Notes: generated by a model not told the origin, from the sequence alone. 64,000 nucleotides of DNA from Bacteroides sp. (GCF_030151085.1 NZ_JASLER010000018.1:1-64000), one strand, 5' to 3'. Shown: positions 52,168-61,947, numbered from the stretch's first letter. A program made the numbers and translations.

Positions 52168-54327
52168 ATGAATATAATACAATTTTTATCCGGCTTCTTT
52201 TACCGCATTCGCTATTGGTTGTTGTGGGGCAGTTTATTTACAGTAGCCATGGTAGTCTATTTTACACAGTTCTTGCCATTTAGCTATACAGTAAGTAGTA
52301 GCTTGTATGCAGGTGTAACCAATACCACCAATATAGATGGAACCCAAGTAGTTAATATTAATAGTACTTTCGACAACATTATCAATATTGCCCGCTCCAA
52401 GAATACTTTGTCCAAAGTATCTATCCGGCTACTTGCCACTAACCTTGTACATGGTAATGAATGGAAAGATAATATGTACATTCAAGCCAAGCATTACCGC
52501 CAACTCGTTCAGTCCGCCCCTAAAGAAGTACTTGCTTTGGTCGATCGTTCTTCACTTGAAAAAACAATCGAAAACTTAACAAATTACCGAAAAGAAAATA
52601 GTAACAACTTTGTCTATTCCATATTCAACCGTCCTTCTCCTTTTTATAGTTCCAGTGCATTAGAAGCAATCAGTATTAAACGTTTGGGGACCAGTGATAT
52701 CATTGAATTAGTTTACACATCATCTGACCCAGGAATAACACAGAATACCCTCAAAATTTTGGAAGACGAATTGCTGAAAGCTTATGAAGTATTACGTTTC
52801 AGCGCAACCAACAATGCCATTGCCTACTTTGAGGAACAAGTCAAGTTATCAAAGCAACTCTTAACAAAAGAAGAAGATGACTTGACTAATTACAGTGTTG
52901 AAGAACAAGTTATCAACTACCCAGAACAATCTAAAGCGTTGGCTCTGACCAAATACTCAGCAGACGACCGCATGGAAGAAATACAACGAAACTATGAAAG
53001 TGCCACCGCTTTACGCCAAATGCTTGAAAATAAAATGGATATACGTGCTAAGATAATCCGTACAAATACCAATCTGTTGCAAGAGTTGGAAAAGGTCAGT
53101 ACCTTAAACCAAAGCATTATGGAGCAGGAAATTTTCAATACAGACCCAAATCAGCGCAAAGAGAATAAACTTTCACAAGAAAAGGACGCTTTACAGAAAG
53201 CAGAAAGCAGAATTGGTCATCTTTCTGACAATCTGAATGAATATGGGATTTCTAAGGAAGGGGTTGGTATTCAAGAGATGATAACAGAATGGTTATCAGC
53301 CTGTATTAATGAAGCTAAAGCCCAAGCAGAAGTAAATGTTCTTATAGATCGTCAGTCTAGTATTGTCGACCAATACAAAAATTTCTCCCCTATTGGTACT
53401 CAGGTAAAACGAAAAGAACGTGCCGTAGGTATTGCAGAAGATACTTACCGGCAACAATTAGGTGGCTTGGCTGAAGCCCACCTCCGTTTGCAAAATATTA
53501 AGATGTCTACTGCCAATCTACAGATTATTGCCCAACCGGAATATCCGTTGTCTGATAACGGTCGAAAAAGAATTATCTACATTCTACTTTCACTCATCGG
53601 TAGTATCGTGTTTATCAGTGGCTACTTCTTGTTTATCGAATTGATAGACCGCACACTTCGCGATCCAGATCGCAGCAAGCGTTTGACAGGACTACCTGTC
53701 ATTGCGGCGTTCAACGGCATCAGCAATTTAAAGTATCGTGGCTTCCTGAAGGCATGCAACCGGCTTGCAGCTGCATATTGTTGTCGCCAACTCAATAACT
53801 ATCTACACCCACAACGTCCTACGGTTATCAACCTGCTTAGTATGGAAGCGCGGGAAGGTAAATCATTCCTTGCTAAATATTTCATAGACTACTGGGAAAC
53901 AGAAAATTTACGCGTACGTTTTGTACAATACAATGTCGATTTTGATATTACAAGTAAGAGTTATGTACTGGCACAAGAACTCTCTGATTTTTGGGTATTG
54001 AATGATGCTGAAGAAGTACCGGATATTATACTGGTTGAATACCCTGCTGTATCCACAGCATCATTACCTATGCCGGTTCTCCAAAAGGCTGATTTTAATT
54101 TATTAATTGCTAATGCTGCCCGCCTGTGGGGCAAAGACGATGATACCCGGTTGAAGCCATTAGTCAATGAACTGGAGGAAACTCCATTGTTCCTTTACCT
54201 GAACAATGCCGATCGTGAAGTAGTAGAAAGCTTTACCGGAGAATTGCCTCCGCAAACTCCAGTACATAGCTTCTTTAGCCGGATCTCACAATTAGGATTA
54301 ACAGCAAAGTCAGCCGCAGTTAAGTAA
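52168..54327 (+). CDS. Wzz/GumC-like chain-length protein with degenerate BY-kinase domain
   Basis: Polysaccharide co-polymerase of the inner membrane, 719 residues. TM1 is at about 16-36, followed by a large periplasmic coiled-coil region and TM2 at about 467-488. The C-terminal cytosolic domain has a P-loop-like SMEAREGKS (Gly564, Lys565, Ser566). The Walker B position reads IILVEYPAV with Glu624 instead of Asp. No tyrosine cluster is present at the C-terminus (SAAVK). It resembles a fused Wzc-type BY-kinase that may have lost kinase activity while keeping the length-control role. Confidence 0.82.
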   Translation: MNIIQFLSGFFYRIRYWLLWGSLFTVAMVVYFTQFLPFSYTVSSSLYAGVTNTTNIDGTQVVNINSTFDNIINIARSKNTLSKVSIRLLATNLVHGNEWKDNMYIQAKHYRQLVQSAPKEVLALVDRSSLEKTIENLTNYRKENSNNFVYSIFNRPSPFYSSSALEAISIKRLGTSDIIELVYTSSDPGITQNTLKILEDELLKAYEVLRFSATNNAIAYFEEQVKLSKQLLTKEEDDLTNYSVEEQVINYPEQSKALALTKYSADDRMEEIQRNYESATALRQMLENKMDIRAKIIRTNTNLLQELEKVSTLNQSIMEQEIFNTDPNQRKENKLSQEKDALQKAESRIGHLSDNLNEYGISKEGVGIQEMITEWLSACINEAKAQAEVNVLIDRQSSIVDQYKNFSPIGTQVKRKERAVGIAEDTYRQQLGGLAEAHLRLQNIKMSTANLQIIAQPEYPLSDNGRKRIIYILLSLIGSIVFISGYFLFIELIDRTLRDPDRSKRLTGLPVIAAFNGISNLKYRGFLKACNRLAAAYCCRQLNNYLHPQRPTVINLLSMEAREGKSFLAKYFIDYWETENLRVRFVQYNVDFDITSKSYVLAQELSDFWVLNDAEEVPDIILVEYPAVSTASLPMPVLQKADFNLLIANAARLWGKDDDTRLKPLVNELEETPLFLYLNNADREVVESFTGELPPQTPVHSFFSRISQLGLTAKSAAVK

Positions 54328-54360
54328 TTAACAAATACCAAAAACGAAAAAGAGAGATAA

Positions 54361-55845
54361 ATGGGAATAAAAGGATATACAATATCTCCCCTAGTGGCAA
54401 CCATATCCATACTTATCATTGGTTTAGGGGCAGTAGCCTATAGCATTCTATTCAGTGCATGGGATGTGATAATGTATGTTTGCTCCATTCCTTTTTTTCT
54501 TGTTATACTTGTGCAATCTTTCCGGAATCCCTTTACAGGCACCTGTTTTTTATTTACCTTTAACTACTTCTTTTTGGCTTGGATTAGATATACCGAAAGA
54601 ACGGGACTTAGTGTATGGTATGACATTGCAAATGTATTGATGCTCATTATATTAATTGTATATTCGGGTAAACAAAGTGAAATTTCATGGAAAAAGGCGC
54701 AGAATATTTTAACAATAGGCGGTTTGGCATGGGGTATATATACTGTTGCCGAAATTGCCAATCCTACAGCCGTAACTGAAGCATGGGTTTATTCACGAGG
54801 TACTATATACAGTACATGTCTTATTTCCTTAATCAGTGTTTTGGTAATGACTTCCTATAAACGCGTGCGCACTATTATGCTTATGCTTTCTATATTCACT
54901 CTAATTGCTATAACCAAGGCTGTTTATCAAAAATATGTCGGTTTTGATAATATAGAAATGGAAATGCTTATTGAGACCGATATGTATAGGACTCATTTAT
55001 TGAATGATGTCACCCGGTATTTTTCATTTTTCACAGATGCCGGAAATTTTGGCTCTAATATGGGATTTGCTAGTATCCTATTTGGCATCTCTGCAGTTTT
55101 CATAAAAAAGAAAGCAACAAAAATATATTATATTATAGTCTCAGTCCTATCAATGTATGCTCTTTTCATATCCGGTACTCGTGGATCGCTATTCGTTCCA
55201 ATTGGTGGGGTAATATTGTTCACTTTCCTCAGTAAAAAACCTAAATTAATGGGAGCCACTACTATCTTTGGTCTGTGTGTTTATCTTTTCTTTGCACATA
55301 CATACATTGGTGAAAGTAATGCGTCTATCAGGCGCATGCGTACAGCTTTCAACCCGACAAAAGATGCATCCTATCGTGTTCGCCAAGAAAACAAAAAGAT
55401 TCTAGCAAACTATCTGAGGCACAAGCCTTTCGGAGAAGGCCTTGGTTTGGGAGGGGTGGAAAACATAAAATACGGTAGCCGCCTCACCACAACTACCGCA
55501 CACGACTCTTTTTACGTTAAGGTTTGGATGGAGACAGGAATTGTAGGATTAATACTCTATCTCACAATCTACTTATCCACCTTGTTGTGGGGATGTTATC
55601 TTATCATGTTTCGCATTAAAAATGAAGAACTACGAGGGATACTCACTGCTATTGCGTGCGGTATATTTGGCCTTATGGTGAGTGCCTATGGAAATGCCTT
55701 TTTCGGTCAATTTCCTACAGTATTCATTGTCATTATCTTTCTCTCTGTCTTGCTTAATGGCAAGTATATAGATCAACAATTAACAGAAATGTTGAAACCG
55801 GCAAATAAAATACTAAATATAAACAAAAATAACAGAAAATACTAA
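54361..55845 (+). CDS. O-antigen ligase/polymerase-family (Wzy-like) membrane protein
   Basis: Integral membrane protein of 494 residues with about ten to twelve hydrophobic segments. The Wzy_C-type region contains ISGTRGSLFVPIGG, a long external loop with RRMRTAFNPTKDASYRVRQ, and GEGLGLGGVENIKYGSR followed by HDSFYVKVWMETGIVGLIL. This arrangement is shared by polymerases and ligases that join lipid-linked repeats in the periplasm. Its context next to the Wzz-like protein favours polymerase. Confidence 0.82.
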   Translation: MGIKGYTISPLVATISILIIGLGAVAYSILFSAWDVIMYVCSIPFFLVILVQSFRNPFTGTCFLFTFNYFFLAWIRYTERTGLSVWYDIANVLMLIILIVYSGKQSEISWKKAQNILTIGGLAWGIYTVAEIANPTAVTEAWVYSRGTIYSTCLISLISVLVMTSYKRVRTIMLMLSIFTLIAITKAVYQKYVGFDNIEMEMLIETDMYRTHLLNDVTRYFSFFTDAGNFGSNMGFASILFGISAVFIKKKATKIYYIIVSVLSMYALFISGTRGSLFVPIGGVILFTFLSKKPKLMGATTIFGLCVYLFFAHTYIGESNASIRRMRTAFNPTKDASYRVRQENKKILANYLRHKPFGEGLGLGGVENIKYGSRLTTTTAHDSFYVKVWMETGIVGLILYLTIYLSTLLWGCYLIMFRIKNEELRGILTAIACGIFGLMVSAYGNAFFGQFPTVFIVIIFLSVLLNGKYIDQQLTEMLKPANKILNINKNNRKY

Positions 55846-55846
55846 T

Positions 55847-57043
55847 ATGAACGACTTTTTTTCCATATTCAATCCTGACTGGTGGATGGATGAGAACAAC
55901 AACGCCTTGCAAATGGCAGATGCTATTCTCTTCCTATTGTTAGCTATACCTGTAGCTTATCTATTTGTATATGCAATGGCATCGCTGCGAAAATATAAGA
56001 ACCCCTATCCAACTGCTAAGAAACAGCACCGTTTCCTAATACTTTTTGTTGTACTAGAAAATGGTAAAGAAGTGATTGAATCTATTAATCACTTTCTTGA
56101 TACCCAATTGTACCCAAGAGAGAAATACGACATTGCCGTTGCTGCTACTCGGCTGCCTGAAGAAGATTTGATTGCATTACTGCAAATGCCGGTAAATATT
56201 GTTGTACCCGACAAAGAAGAATGTACCAAAATTTATGCTATTCAGCAAGTTATGGAACGTTACTCTTCCAAGGAATACGATGCCATTGCTATATTTAATT
56301 CAGACAACAAAGTTGTTCCCAATGCATTAGAACTTTTCAACAATGCTTATTATTCCGGCTGTGATGCCATACAAGCACACCGAATGACTGAAAACCTGAA
56401 TACTAGTATTGCTGTATTAAATGCAACGAGTGAAGAAATTAACAATAATCTTTTCCGCAAAGCTCATACAACACTAGGATTCTCTTCTGCTCTCATTGGT
56501 TCTGGTATGATGTTCGATTTTGAAATTTTCCAAAATATTGCTCCACGACTATCAGGTAGTGATTTGGCAAAAGCCACAGAAATGGAACTTTTGAAAGAGA
56601 ATATTTACACAGAGTATATGGAAGAAATTGTCTGCTATTGTAAAAAAACAAACGATGCAACAGGTTACAGTCAAGAGCGTCAACGTTGGTTAAGTGCAGA
56701 ATATCGGAGTACTATGCTGGCGATTGTCCAATTTCCTTTAGCTTTCCTGCAAGGAAAGTGGGACTTATGCGAAAAGTTCCTGCAATGGTTACTTCCGTCG
56801 CGTTTCTTGCTAATCGCCTATATAGTTCTCTGTGCTGTAGCTATTACATTACTCAACTGGCCGCTCGCAATTAAATGGTATGTACTCCTATTATGTCTGT
56901 TTATTTCATTCTTCATGGCCATGCCTGATGGAGAGATAAGCCGTAAATTCAGACATTCATTCTGGTCTTTACCTATTTTGGTTGTTACATCTCTGCTTAG
57001 CCATGTAACTAGAATATTCAAAAGAAAAGAGAACAAATCGTAA
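55847..57043 (+). CDS. Membrane-bound family 2-like glycosyltransferase
   Basis: 398 residues, one N-terminal membrane helix (about 25-45) and two to three C-terminal ones (about 325-385). The central GT-A-like domain has RFLILFVVLENGKEVIES, a DxD-like IFNSDNKVVPNA, SGMMFDFEIF, and the acceptor-site-like QERQRWLSAEY, the equivalent of Q/RxxRW in processive GT2 enzymes. Sugar specificity unknown. The start is 1 bp after the polymerase stop, so translation may be coupled. Confidence 0.75.
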   Translation: MNDFFSIFNPDWWMDENNNALQMADAILFLLLAIPVAYLFVYAMASLRKYKNPYPTAKKQHRFLILFVVLENGKEVIESINHFLDTQLYPREKYDIAVAATRLPEEDLIALLQMPVNIVVPDKEECTKIYAIQQVMERYSSKEYDAIAIFNSDNKVVPNALELFNNAYYSGCDAIQAHRMTENLNTSIAVLNATSEEINNNLFRKAHTTLGFSSALIGSGMMFDFEIFQNIAPRLSGSDLAKATEMELLKENIYTEYMEEIVCYCKKTNDATGYSQERQRWLSAEYRSTMLAIVQFPLAFLQGKWDLCEKFLQWLLPSRFLLIAYIVLCAVAITLLNWPLAIKWYVLLLCLFISFFMAMPDGEISRKFRHSFWSLPILVVTSLLSHVTRIFKRKENKS

Positions 57044-57046
57044 TCT

Positions 57047-58174
57047 ATGAAGATAGCAATCGAAGCCCAGCGTATCTTTCGTTGCGATAAGCACGGAATG
57101 GATTTTGTTATTCTGGAAGTCTTACGGGAACTACAGAAGCGAAAAGATGGCAACTTGTACTATGTGCTTGTTGCCCCGGGTGAAGATCACTGTCTTGAAG
57201 AGACAAACAATCTGAAAATCATAGAGTTGCATTGCCCTACATATCCGTTGTGGGAACAAGTAGCCCTGCCGCAGGCTGTGAGCCGTTTGAAGGTCGATTT
57301 GTTGCACTGTACCTCAAACACTGCTCCGCTTTGGTGCAACGCACCTTTGGTGCTAACGTTGCACGATATTATTTATCTGGAGCCCCGGCAACACCGCAGT
57401 CCGTCACTCTATCAAGAAATGGGGTGGCATTACCGAAAAATGGTAGTTCCTCGCATTCTAAAGAAATGCAAGAGAATTATTACTGTTTCCCATTTTGAAT
57501 GTACACGTATCCGTGAAGCGCTATACCTTCCGAATGAGCAAATTACTGCTGTATACAACGGGTACAACACGCATTTTAATAAAAAAGAAACACTAGACCA
57601 GAACATTATCCAGAAATATATTCCCAATGAAAGTTTTCTTTTCTTTTTGGGAAACACAGATCCCAAAAAGAATGCAGCACGCACCTTAAAAGCCTATTCT
57701 CTCTATCTCAAAGCGTCGATAGTGAAACGCCCCTTGCTTATAGCCGACCTAAAAGAAGAGTATATTGATAATCTTCTACAGCAAGAAGGAATTACAGAGA
57801 TAAAGGAGCACTTACACCATCCAGGCTACATTGTCAATCAAGATCTGGCAACACTTTATAATGCTGCTTTTGCCTTCCTCTACCCTTCCTTGCGAGAAAG
57901 TTTCGGTATTCCTATGCTCGAAGCAATGGCTTGTGGTACTCCTGTAATTACAAGCAATACCTCTGCCATGCCCGAAGTAGCAGGTGAAGGAGCTATTCTC
58001 ATTAATCCGCTGAATCCACAAGAAATTGCAGATGCAATCATACAATTGGAAAATGATGAAGATTTTCGTCAACAACAAAGTGCTTATGGACAGGAACGCG
58101 TAAAGCTGTTTTCATGGAAAAATACAGCTGAAGCCTATGTGAAAATATATGATTCCATTTTTAAAAACTCCTAA
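57047..58174 (+). CDS. Family 4 glycosyltransferase
   Basis: GT-B fold glycosyltransferase of 375 residues. N-terminal domain with MKIAIEAQRIF and LHCTSNTAPLW; C-terminal domain with FLFFLGNTDPKKN and the family 4 E-x7-E motif LRESFGIPMLEAMACGTPVI. It is cytosolic and adds a sugar from a nucleotide donor to the lipid-linked repeat. Follows the previous GT by 3 bp. Confidence 0.9.
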   Translation: MKIAIEAQRIFRCDKHGMDFVILEVLRELQKRKDGNLYYVLVAPGEDHCLEETNNLKIIELHCPTYPLWEQVALPQAVSRLKVDLLHCTSNTAPLWCNAPLVLTLHDIIYLEPRQHRSPSLYQEMGWHYRKMVVPRILKKCKRIITVSHFECTRIREALYLPNEQITAVYNGYNTHFNKKETLDQNIIQKYIPNESFLFFLGNTDPKKNAARTLKAYSLYLKASIVKRPLLIADLKEEYIDNLLQQEGITEIKEHLHHPGYIVNQDLATLYNAAFAFLYPSLRESFGIPMLEAMACGTPVITSNTSAMPEVAGEGAILINPLNPQEIADAIIQLENDEDFRQQQSAYGQERVKLFSWKNTAEAYVKIYDSIFKNS

Positions 58175-58184
58175 AAATATTACT

Positions 58185-59384
58185 ATGGACTTCATTATTA
58201 CTAGCTTACAGACTTGGGATATTGAAATAGGTAGTACCATCAAGAATACAGCACTAGAAATATCTAAAAAACACCGGGTACTTTATGTTAATACTCCAAT
58301 GGATTATTCCAATTATTTGAGAGGAAATAGAAAGTCACCATCGTATCTCCGACGTATGGAGGTTATAAAACGCAACACTTCTCCTCTGCGGCGGATTAAT
58401 GAAAATTTGTGGGTAGTGGACTGTCCGTTTATATTGCCCTCTTTTAATATTTTGCCAGCTGGACTATTCAATTTATTCAATAAAAGAAACAACCGCCGCA
58501 TCGGACAATGGATTGTAAAACAAGCAGCATCTCTCGGATTTAGAGATTATATTCACCTCATTGACACCGATATTTACCGTAGCCGCTACTTAAAAGAATT
58601 TATTCGTCCAGCCATCAGTATCTATTATCGTCGCGACTACATTATCGGTGAAGCCTACTGGCGCAAGCATGGTACGCGTCTTGAACCAGAACTGGCAGCT
58701 TCGGCAGATATTGTTCTGGCAAATTCTACCCGTTTTGCTGCAGAACTAGAAGTCTACAACTCCAACACTTATCCTATAGAAACAGGAGTAAATCTGGGGT
58801 TATATAAAGCATCACATCAATACAATACGCCTGCTGATATAAAAAATATCCCACATCCTATTGTAGGATATATGGGTACTATAAACAGCACGCGCTTAGA
58901 TGGAGATTTGTTATACGAAATCATAGAACAGCGTCCCCAATATAACTTTGTATTTACTGGACCGGAGGATGAAGGTTTCCGCCAACATCGCATTCACACT
59001 CTTAGAAATGTATTTTTCTTAGGACAAAAAAAAGTGGAAGAATTGCCAGCGTATATCACGGCCTACGATGTTTGTATCAACCCTCAAATTGTAAATGACA
59101 TCACTGATGGTAATTATCCGTTGAAAATAGATGAATATTTGGCAATGGGAAAGCCTACCGTAGCAACCAGTACGCATACAATGCGTGATATTTTTGCCGA
59201 TTACACACATTTGGCGGCTAATCTTGAAGAATGGCTTTCTGCCATTGACCAAGCAGTGTCTGAGTCGGGCAACAAAGAACTAGCCCAAAAACGTGTTACT
59301 TATGCCGAAACCCATAGCTGGGGACACAGTGTAAGGAAAATATACTCAATTATTGAAATTTATCAGAAAGGAAAAGCAAAATGA
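58185..59384 (+). CDS. Glycosyltransferase, GT-B fold
   Basis: 399 residues from ATG 58185 (MDFIITSLQTWDIEIGSTIK). An earlier in-frame ATG at 58149 overlaps the preceding gene and adds no recognisable domain. Features: KNTALEISKKHRVLYVNTPM, a central HPIVGYMGTINSTRLDG, FFLGQKKVEELPAYITAYDV and NYPLKIDEYLAMGKPTVATST, which is the donor-binding region of the GT1/GT4 type. Its stop overlaps the next gene start by 4 bp. The sugar is unknown. Confidence 0.82.
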   Translation: MDFIITSLQTWDIEIGSTIKNTALEISKKHRVLYVNTPMDYSNYLRGNRKSPSYLRRMEVIKRNTSPLRRINENLWVVDCPFILPSFNILPAGLFNLFNKRNNRRIGQWIVKQAASLGFRDYIHLIDTDIYRSRYLKEFIRPAISIYYRRDYIIGEAYWRKHGTRLEPELAASADIVLANSTRFAAELEVYNSNTYPIETGVNLGLYKASHQYNTPADIKNIPHPIVGYMGTINSTRLDGDLLYEIIEQRPQYNFVFTGPEDEGFRQHRIHTLRNVFFLGQKKVEELPAYITAYDVCINPQIVNDITDGNYPLKIDEYLAMGKPTVATSTHTMRDIFADYTHLAANLEEWLSAIDQAVSESGNKELAQKRVTYAETHSWGHSVRKIYSIIEIYQKGKAK

Positions 59385-60319
59385 ACTATCGCAACATAGA
59401 CGATTTAAACCATTGTATTTTACAGAATATCAGCATTTTGCCACGAGATTTCGACCTTATAGTAGGCATTCCCCGAAGTGGCATGTTTCCAGCCAACTTG
59501 TTGGCACTATACCTTAACCTGCCAGTCACAGATTTGGATTCATTCCGCAACGGACATATTTACCAGACGGGAGAACGGGGAAAGACGTTCAATATGACCA
59601 GCATTCATAAAGTATTGGTAGTAGATGACAGTATTTCTACAGGTAATGCCATTAATAAATGTCGCATTTTGCTTCAAGATATCAAAGATAAATATGAAAT
59701 AAGATATTGCGCCATCTATAGTATATCTGAACAGACTAAAAATATTGATTATCATTTCGAAGTATTAGAATATCCTCGTTTCTTCCAGTGGAATATATTA
59801 AACCACAGTATTCTGGAAAAAGCTTGTATGGATATAGATGGAGTACTCTGCACAGACCCTACTCCTGAAGAAAACGACGACGATGCGCGTTACAGGGACT
59901 TCCTGCTAAACGCACGCCCTCTTTTCATTCCCCGTGTCAAGGTGGGCACATTGGTTACTTCCCGTTTAGAAAAATATCGCAAGGAAACAGAAATCTGGTT
60001 AGCTGAAAATAATGTAAAATATAACAAGCTAGTTATGTTGGATCTACCCAACAAAGAAGCTCGTCAACGAGCCAACTGCCATGCTTCATTCAAGGCTCAT
60101 GAGTATGGTTCATCTGCAAGTTATATGCTGTTTGTAGAAAGTTCAATGCAACAGGCTATTGAAATTAACCGCCTGGCAAAGAAACCCGTAATGTGTATTG
60201 AAACCTTTCAAATGATATACAGCTCCAAATCTTTATATTACAATCTAAAGTCTGGAGATACTTTTCCATGGTTACGCCGTTTCTTGATAAAAATGCGAAA
60301 CCGACTGAGAGGCAATTAG
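59381..60319 (+). CDS. Fusion of phosphoribosyltransferase-like and HAD-like domains
   Basis: 312 residues with two parts. Residues ~1-140 are a type I phosphoribosyltransferase fold: DLIVGIPRSGMFPA and the PRPP-binding KVLVVDDSISTGNA (residues 77-90). Residues ~145-312 resemble a HAD-type hydrolase: CMDIDGVLCTD with Asp151 and Asp153 (motif I), LVTSRLEKYRKETEIWL (motif II Thr/Ser), a lysine in FKAHEY, and a late acidic FVESS. The gene overlaps the preceding glycosyltransferase by 4 bp, so it belongs to the polysaccharide operon. A role in making or recycling a phosphoribosyl- or sugar-phosphate precursor is possible; the reaction is unknown. Confidence 0.75.
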   Translation: MNYRNIDDLNHCILQNISILPRDFDLIVGIPRSGMFPANLLALYLNLPVTDLDSFRNGHIYQTGERGKTFNMTSIHKVLVVDDSISTGNAINKCRILLQDIKDKYEIRYCAIYSISEQTKNIDYHFEVLEYPRFFQWNILNHSILEKACMDIDGVLCTDPTPEENDDDARYRDFLLNARPLFIPRVKVGTLVTSRLEKYRKETEIWLAENNVKYNKLVMLDLPNKEARQRANCHASFKAHEYGSSASYMLFVESSMQQAIEINRLAKKPVMCIETFQMIYSSKSLYYNLKSGDTFPWLRRFLIKMRNRLRGN

Positions 60320-60337
60320 AATATTGCCTGCTCCGAT

Positions 60338-60583
60338 TCACCAAGCAAGAATCGTCCCTATCGGCATAATAAACCACATCGTCATCTGGTATTGAAGAAA
60401 ATAAATCGGAAAGTTCCTTGACAAAGCTTCCTACTCGAATGCTTGGGCTTCATACGGAACTTCCGTAAATTTCTTATAGCTAAAACCTATACGGTTCTAC
60501 AAATCAACTGTTCTGGAAATGCTATATTCAACACCCAATGCAAACATTATCCATCTGAAAACGTTTTGCATCCGCATAAACAT
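60338..60583 (-). pseudogene. Possible decayed gene remnant between polysaccharide genes
   Basis: The 540-bp gap 60320-60861 holds no intact gene. On the minus strand one frame reads MFMRMQNVFRWIMFALGVEY, then stop, then a protein-like stretch with FTEVPYEAQAFE, another stop, and a hydrophobic MTMWFIMPIGTILAW ending at 60338. In-frame stops break it. The same frame further upstream (towards 60855) has another 30-codon open piece, EFPSDIEVLRKFLRNLTGSS. This fits an old, degraded membrane-protein gene, but the evidence is weak and no family is claimed. A 72-codon plus-strand frame (60443-60661) looks like noise. Confidence 0.3.
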
Positions 60584-60861
60584 GTTGAGTCAGTTCTCCA
60601 CACAGAACGAACAGTTGCCGCTGTCAAGCAGACCCCAATATTCTTAATGACGTTTTTCTAAAAGTTCGCTTTCGCCACCATGCAAATAGGAATTTCTGTA
60701 ACGATAAACCGTTAATACATCTATACCTAAACAATCGCCACAAAAGAAGGAGAGTTACCTTTACTCAACATAAGGATACGTAACACGGACATAGTCAGAA
60801 CTACCTGTCAAATTACGCAGAAACTTGCGTAAAACTTCGATATCTGATGGGAATTCAATAG

Positions 60862-61929
60862 TTATTTTTGTCCAAAAAGAAAATTTGCCAAAGTAGGGCT
60901 AAGCCTTAAAATCTGTGACACCACCAAACTTGCTGCAATTACAAAAATAGAAATTGTAATAGAAAATAGAAACTCAATGAATGGACTATCCATTCTACCA
61001 AAATTAGGTAGTATTGCATCCATCCGGCTAAATATAAAAAAATAGTGGATAAGATAAATATCAAGAGTTCTACGCCCTACATATTGCAATATCCGACCAA
61101 CTAAATGAGAATTTGAGAATGCGTCAGCATGCTTCCTAAAAAAAGTAAAGACTAATACAAGCCCGGTAAGCGATGTTAGAAGATTAAAAAAAGCATGACT
61201 AAAACTCTGAACAATTTCTGAGTAAACATTGAAACCGAAAAATATTATTATGCTACATAAAACAAGAGAGCTATGAGTCAACAAAGATTCAAAATAATAT
61301 AAATATTTACGAATCAAAGTGCCAATTATAAAAAACAAAAAATAATACCAAGCTTGGATGCCAAACAATCCAATTGTAGCTTCTGGAATATTAAATTTCA
61401 CCAAAACAACAGGAATTGTGAGCATATATACTGTAAAACCGACAAATACAAGAAGCAGATCACGATAACTATCTTTCAACTTCAGCATATCAAGAACCTG
61501 ATTGAGTAAAATATAAAATATAAAGAACTCAAATAGAGCAAAAGTAAACCAATAACCACTTTTATTATGATCGAAAATAGCATCAAGCAGATTTATATTT
61601 CTAACATAAGCAGAAGCCATCAAAAATAAAAATGGTGAAATTATCTGTACGCTTATTTTTTTCTTCAAGAAATGAAAAGCATTGGAAAGACTCCAAATGA
61701 CACCTAATTTATAAAAAACAAATCCGCTAACAAAAAAGAAAACTGGCATACGAAACTCTAAAAATAAATTATGATATGAAAATGCATCTGTACCTTGCAA
61801 TCCCATATCAAAAGTTCCAACATGGGCAAGCACTACAAGGAAAATTGTAAAGCCACGCATAGCATCAATATATGAAATTCTTTGGGTCGGATTTGCTTCA
61901 CTCATTTGTGTTTCTTTGCTACTCATCAT
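60862..61929 (-). CDS. Acyltransferase family 3 (OafA-type) membrane protein
   Basis: Inner-membrane O-acyltransferase, 355 residues from ATG 61929 (MMSSKETQMSEANPTQRISY); ATG 61926 and 61905 are alternatives. The frame start at 61950 overlaps the promoter and is excluded. It shows the family opening RISYIDAMRGFTIFLVVLAH with the conserved Arg and His, then about ten membrane helices (FRMPVFFFVSGFVFYKLG, RTLDIYLIHYFFIF). It probably adds acetyl or another acyl group to the polymer. It is transcribed against the rest of the locus from its own promoter. Confidence 0.9.
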   Translation of the reverse strand: MMSSKETQMSEANPTQRISYIDAMRGFTIFLVVLAHVGTFDMGLQGTDAFSYHNLFLEFRMPVFFFVSGFVFYKLGVIWSLSNAFHFLKKKISVQIISPFLFLMASAYVRNINLLDAIFDHNKSGYWFTFALFEFFIFYILLNQVLDMLKLKDSYRDLLLVFVGFTVYMLTIPVVLVKFNIPEATIGLFGIQAWYYFLFFIIGTLIRKYLYYFESLLTHSSLVLCSIIIFFGFNVYSEIVQSFSHAFFNLLTSLTGLVLVFTFFRKHADAFSNSHLVGRILQYVGRRTLDIYLIHYFFIFSRMDAILPNFGRMDSPFIEFLFSITISIFVIAASLVVSQILRLSPTLANFLFGQK

Positions 61930-61947
61930 CTTTATACTAAATATGTG

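Noticed and set aside
60165..60377. 70-codon minus-strand frame overlapping the PRT-HAD gene end
   Set aside because: It overlaps well-supported coding sequence and matches no family; only the downstream gap keeps weak remnants of coding potential.
60443..60661. 72-codon plus-strand frame in the gap before the acyltransferase
   Set aside because: No promoter, no domain and an odd composition; the minus-strand remnant reading is somewhat better supported.
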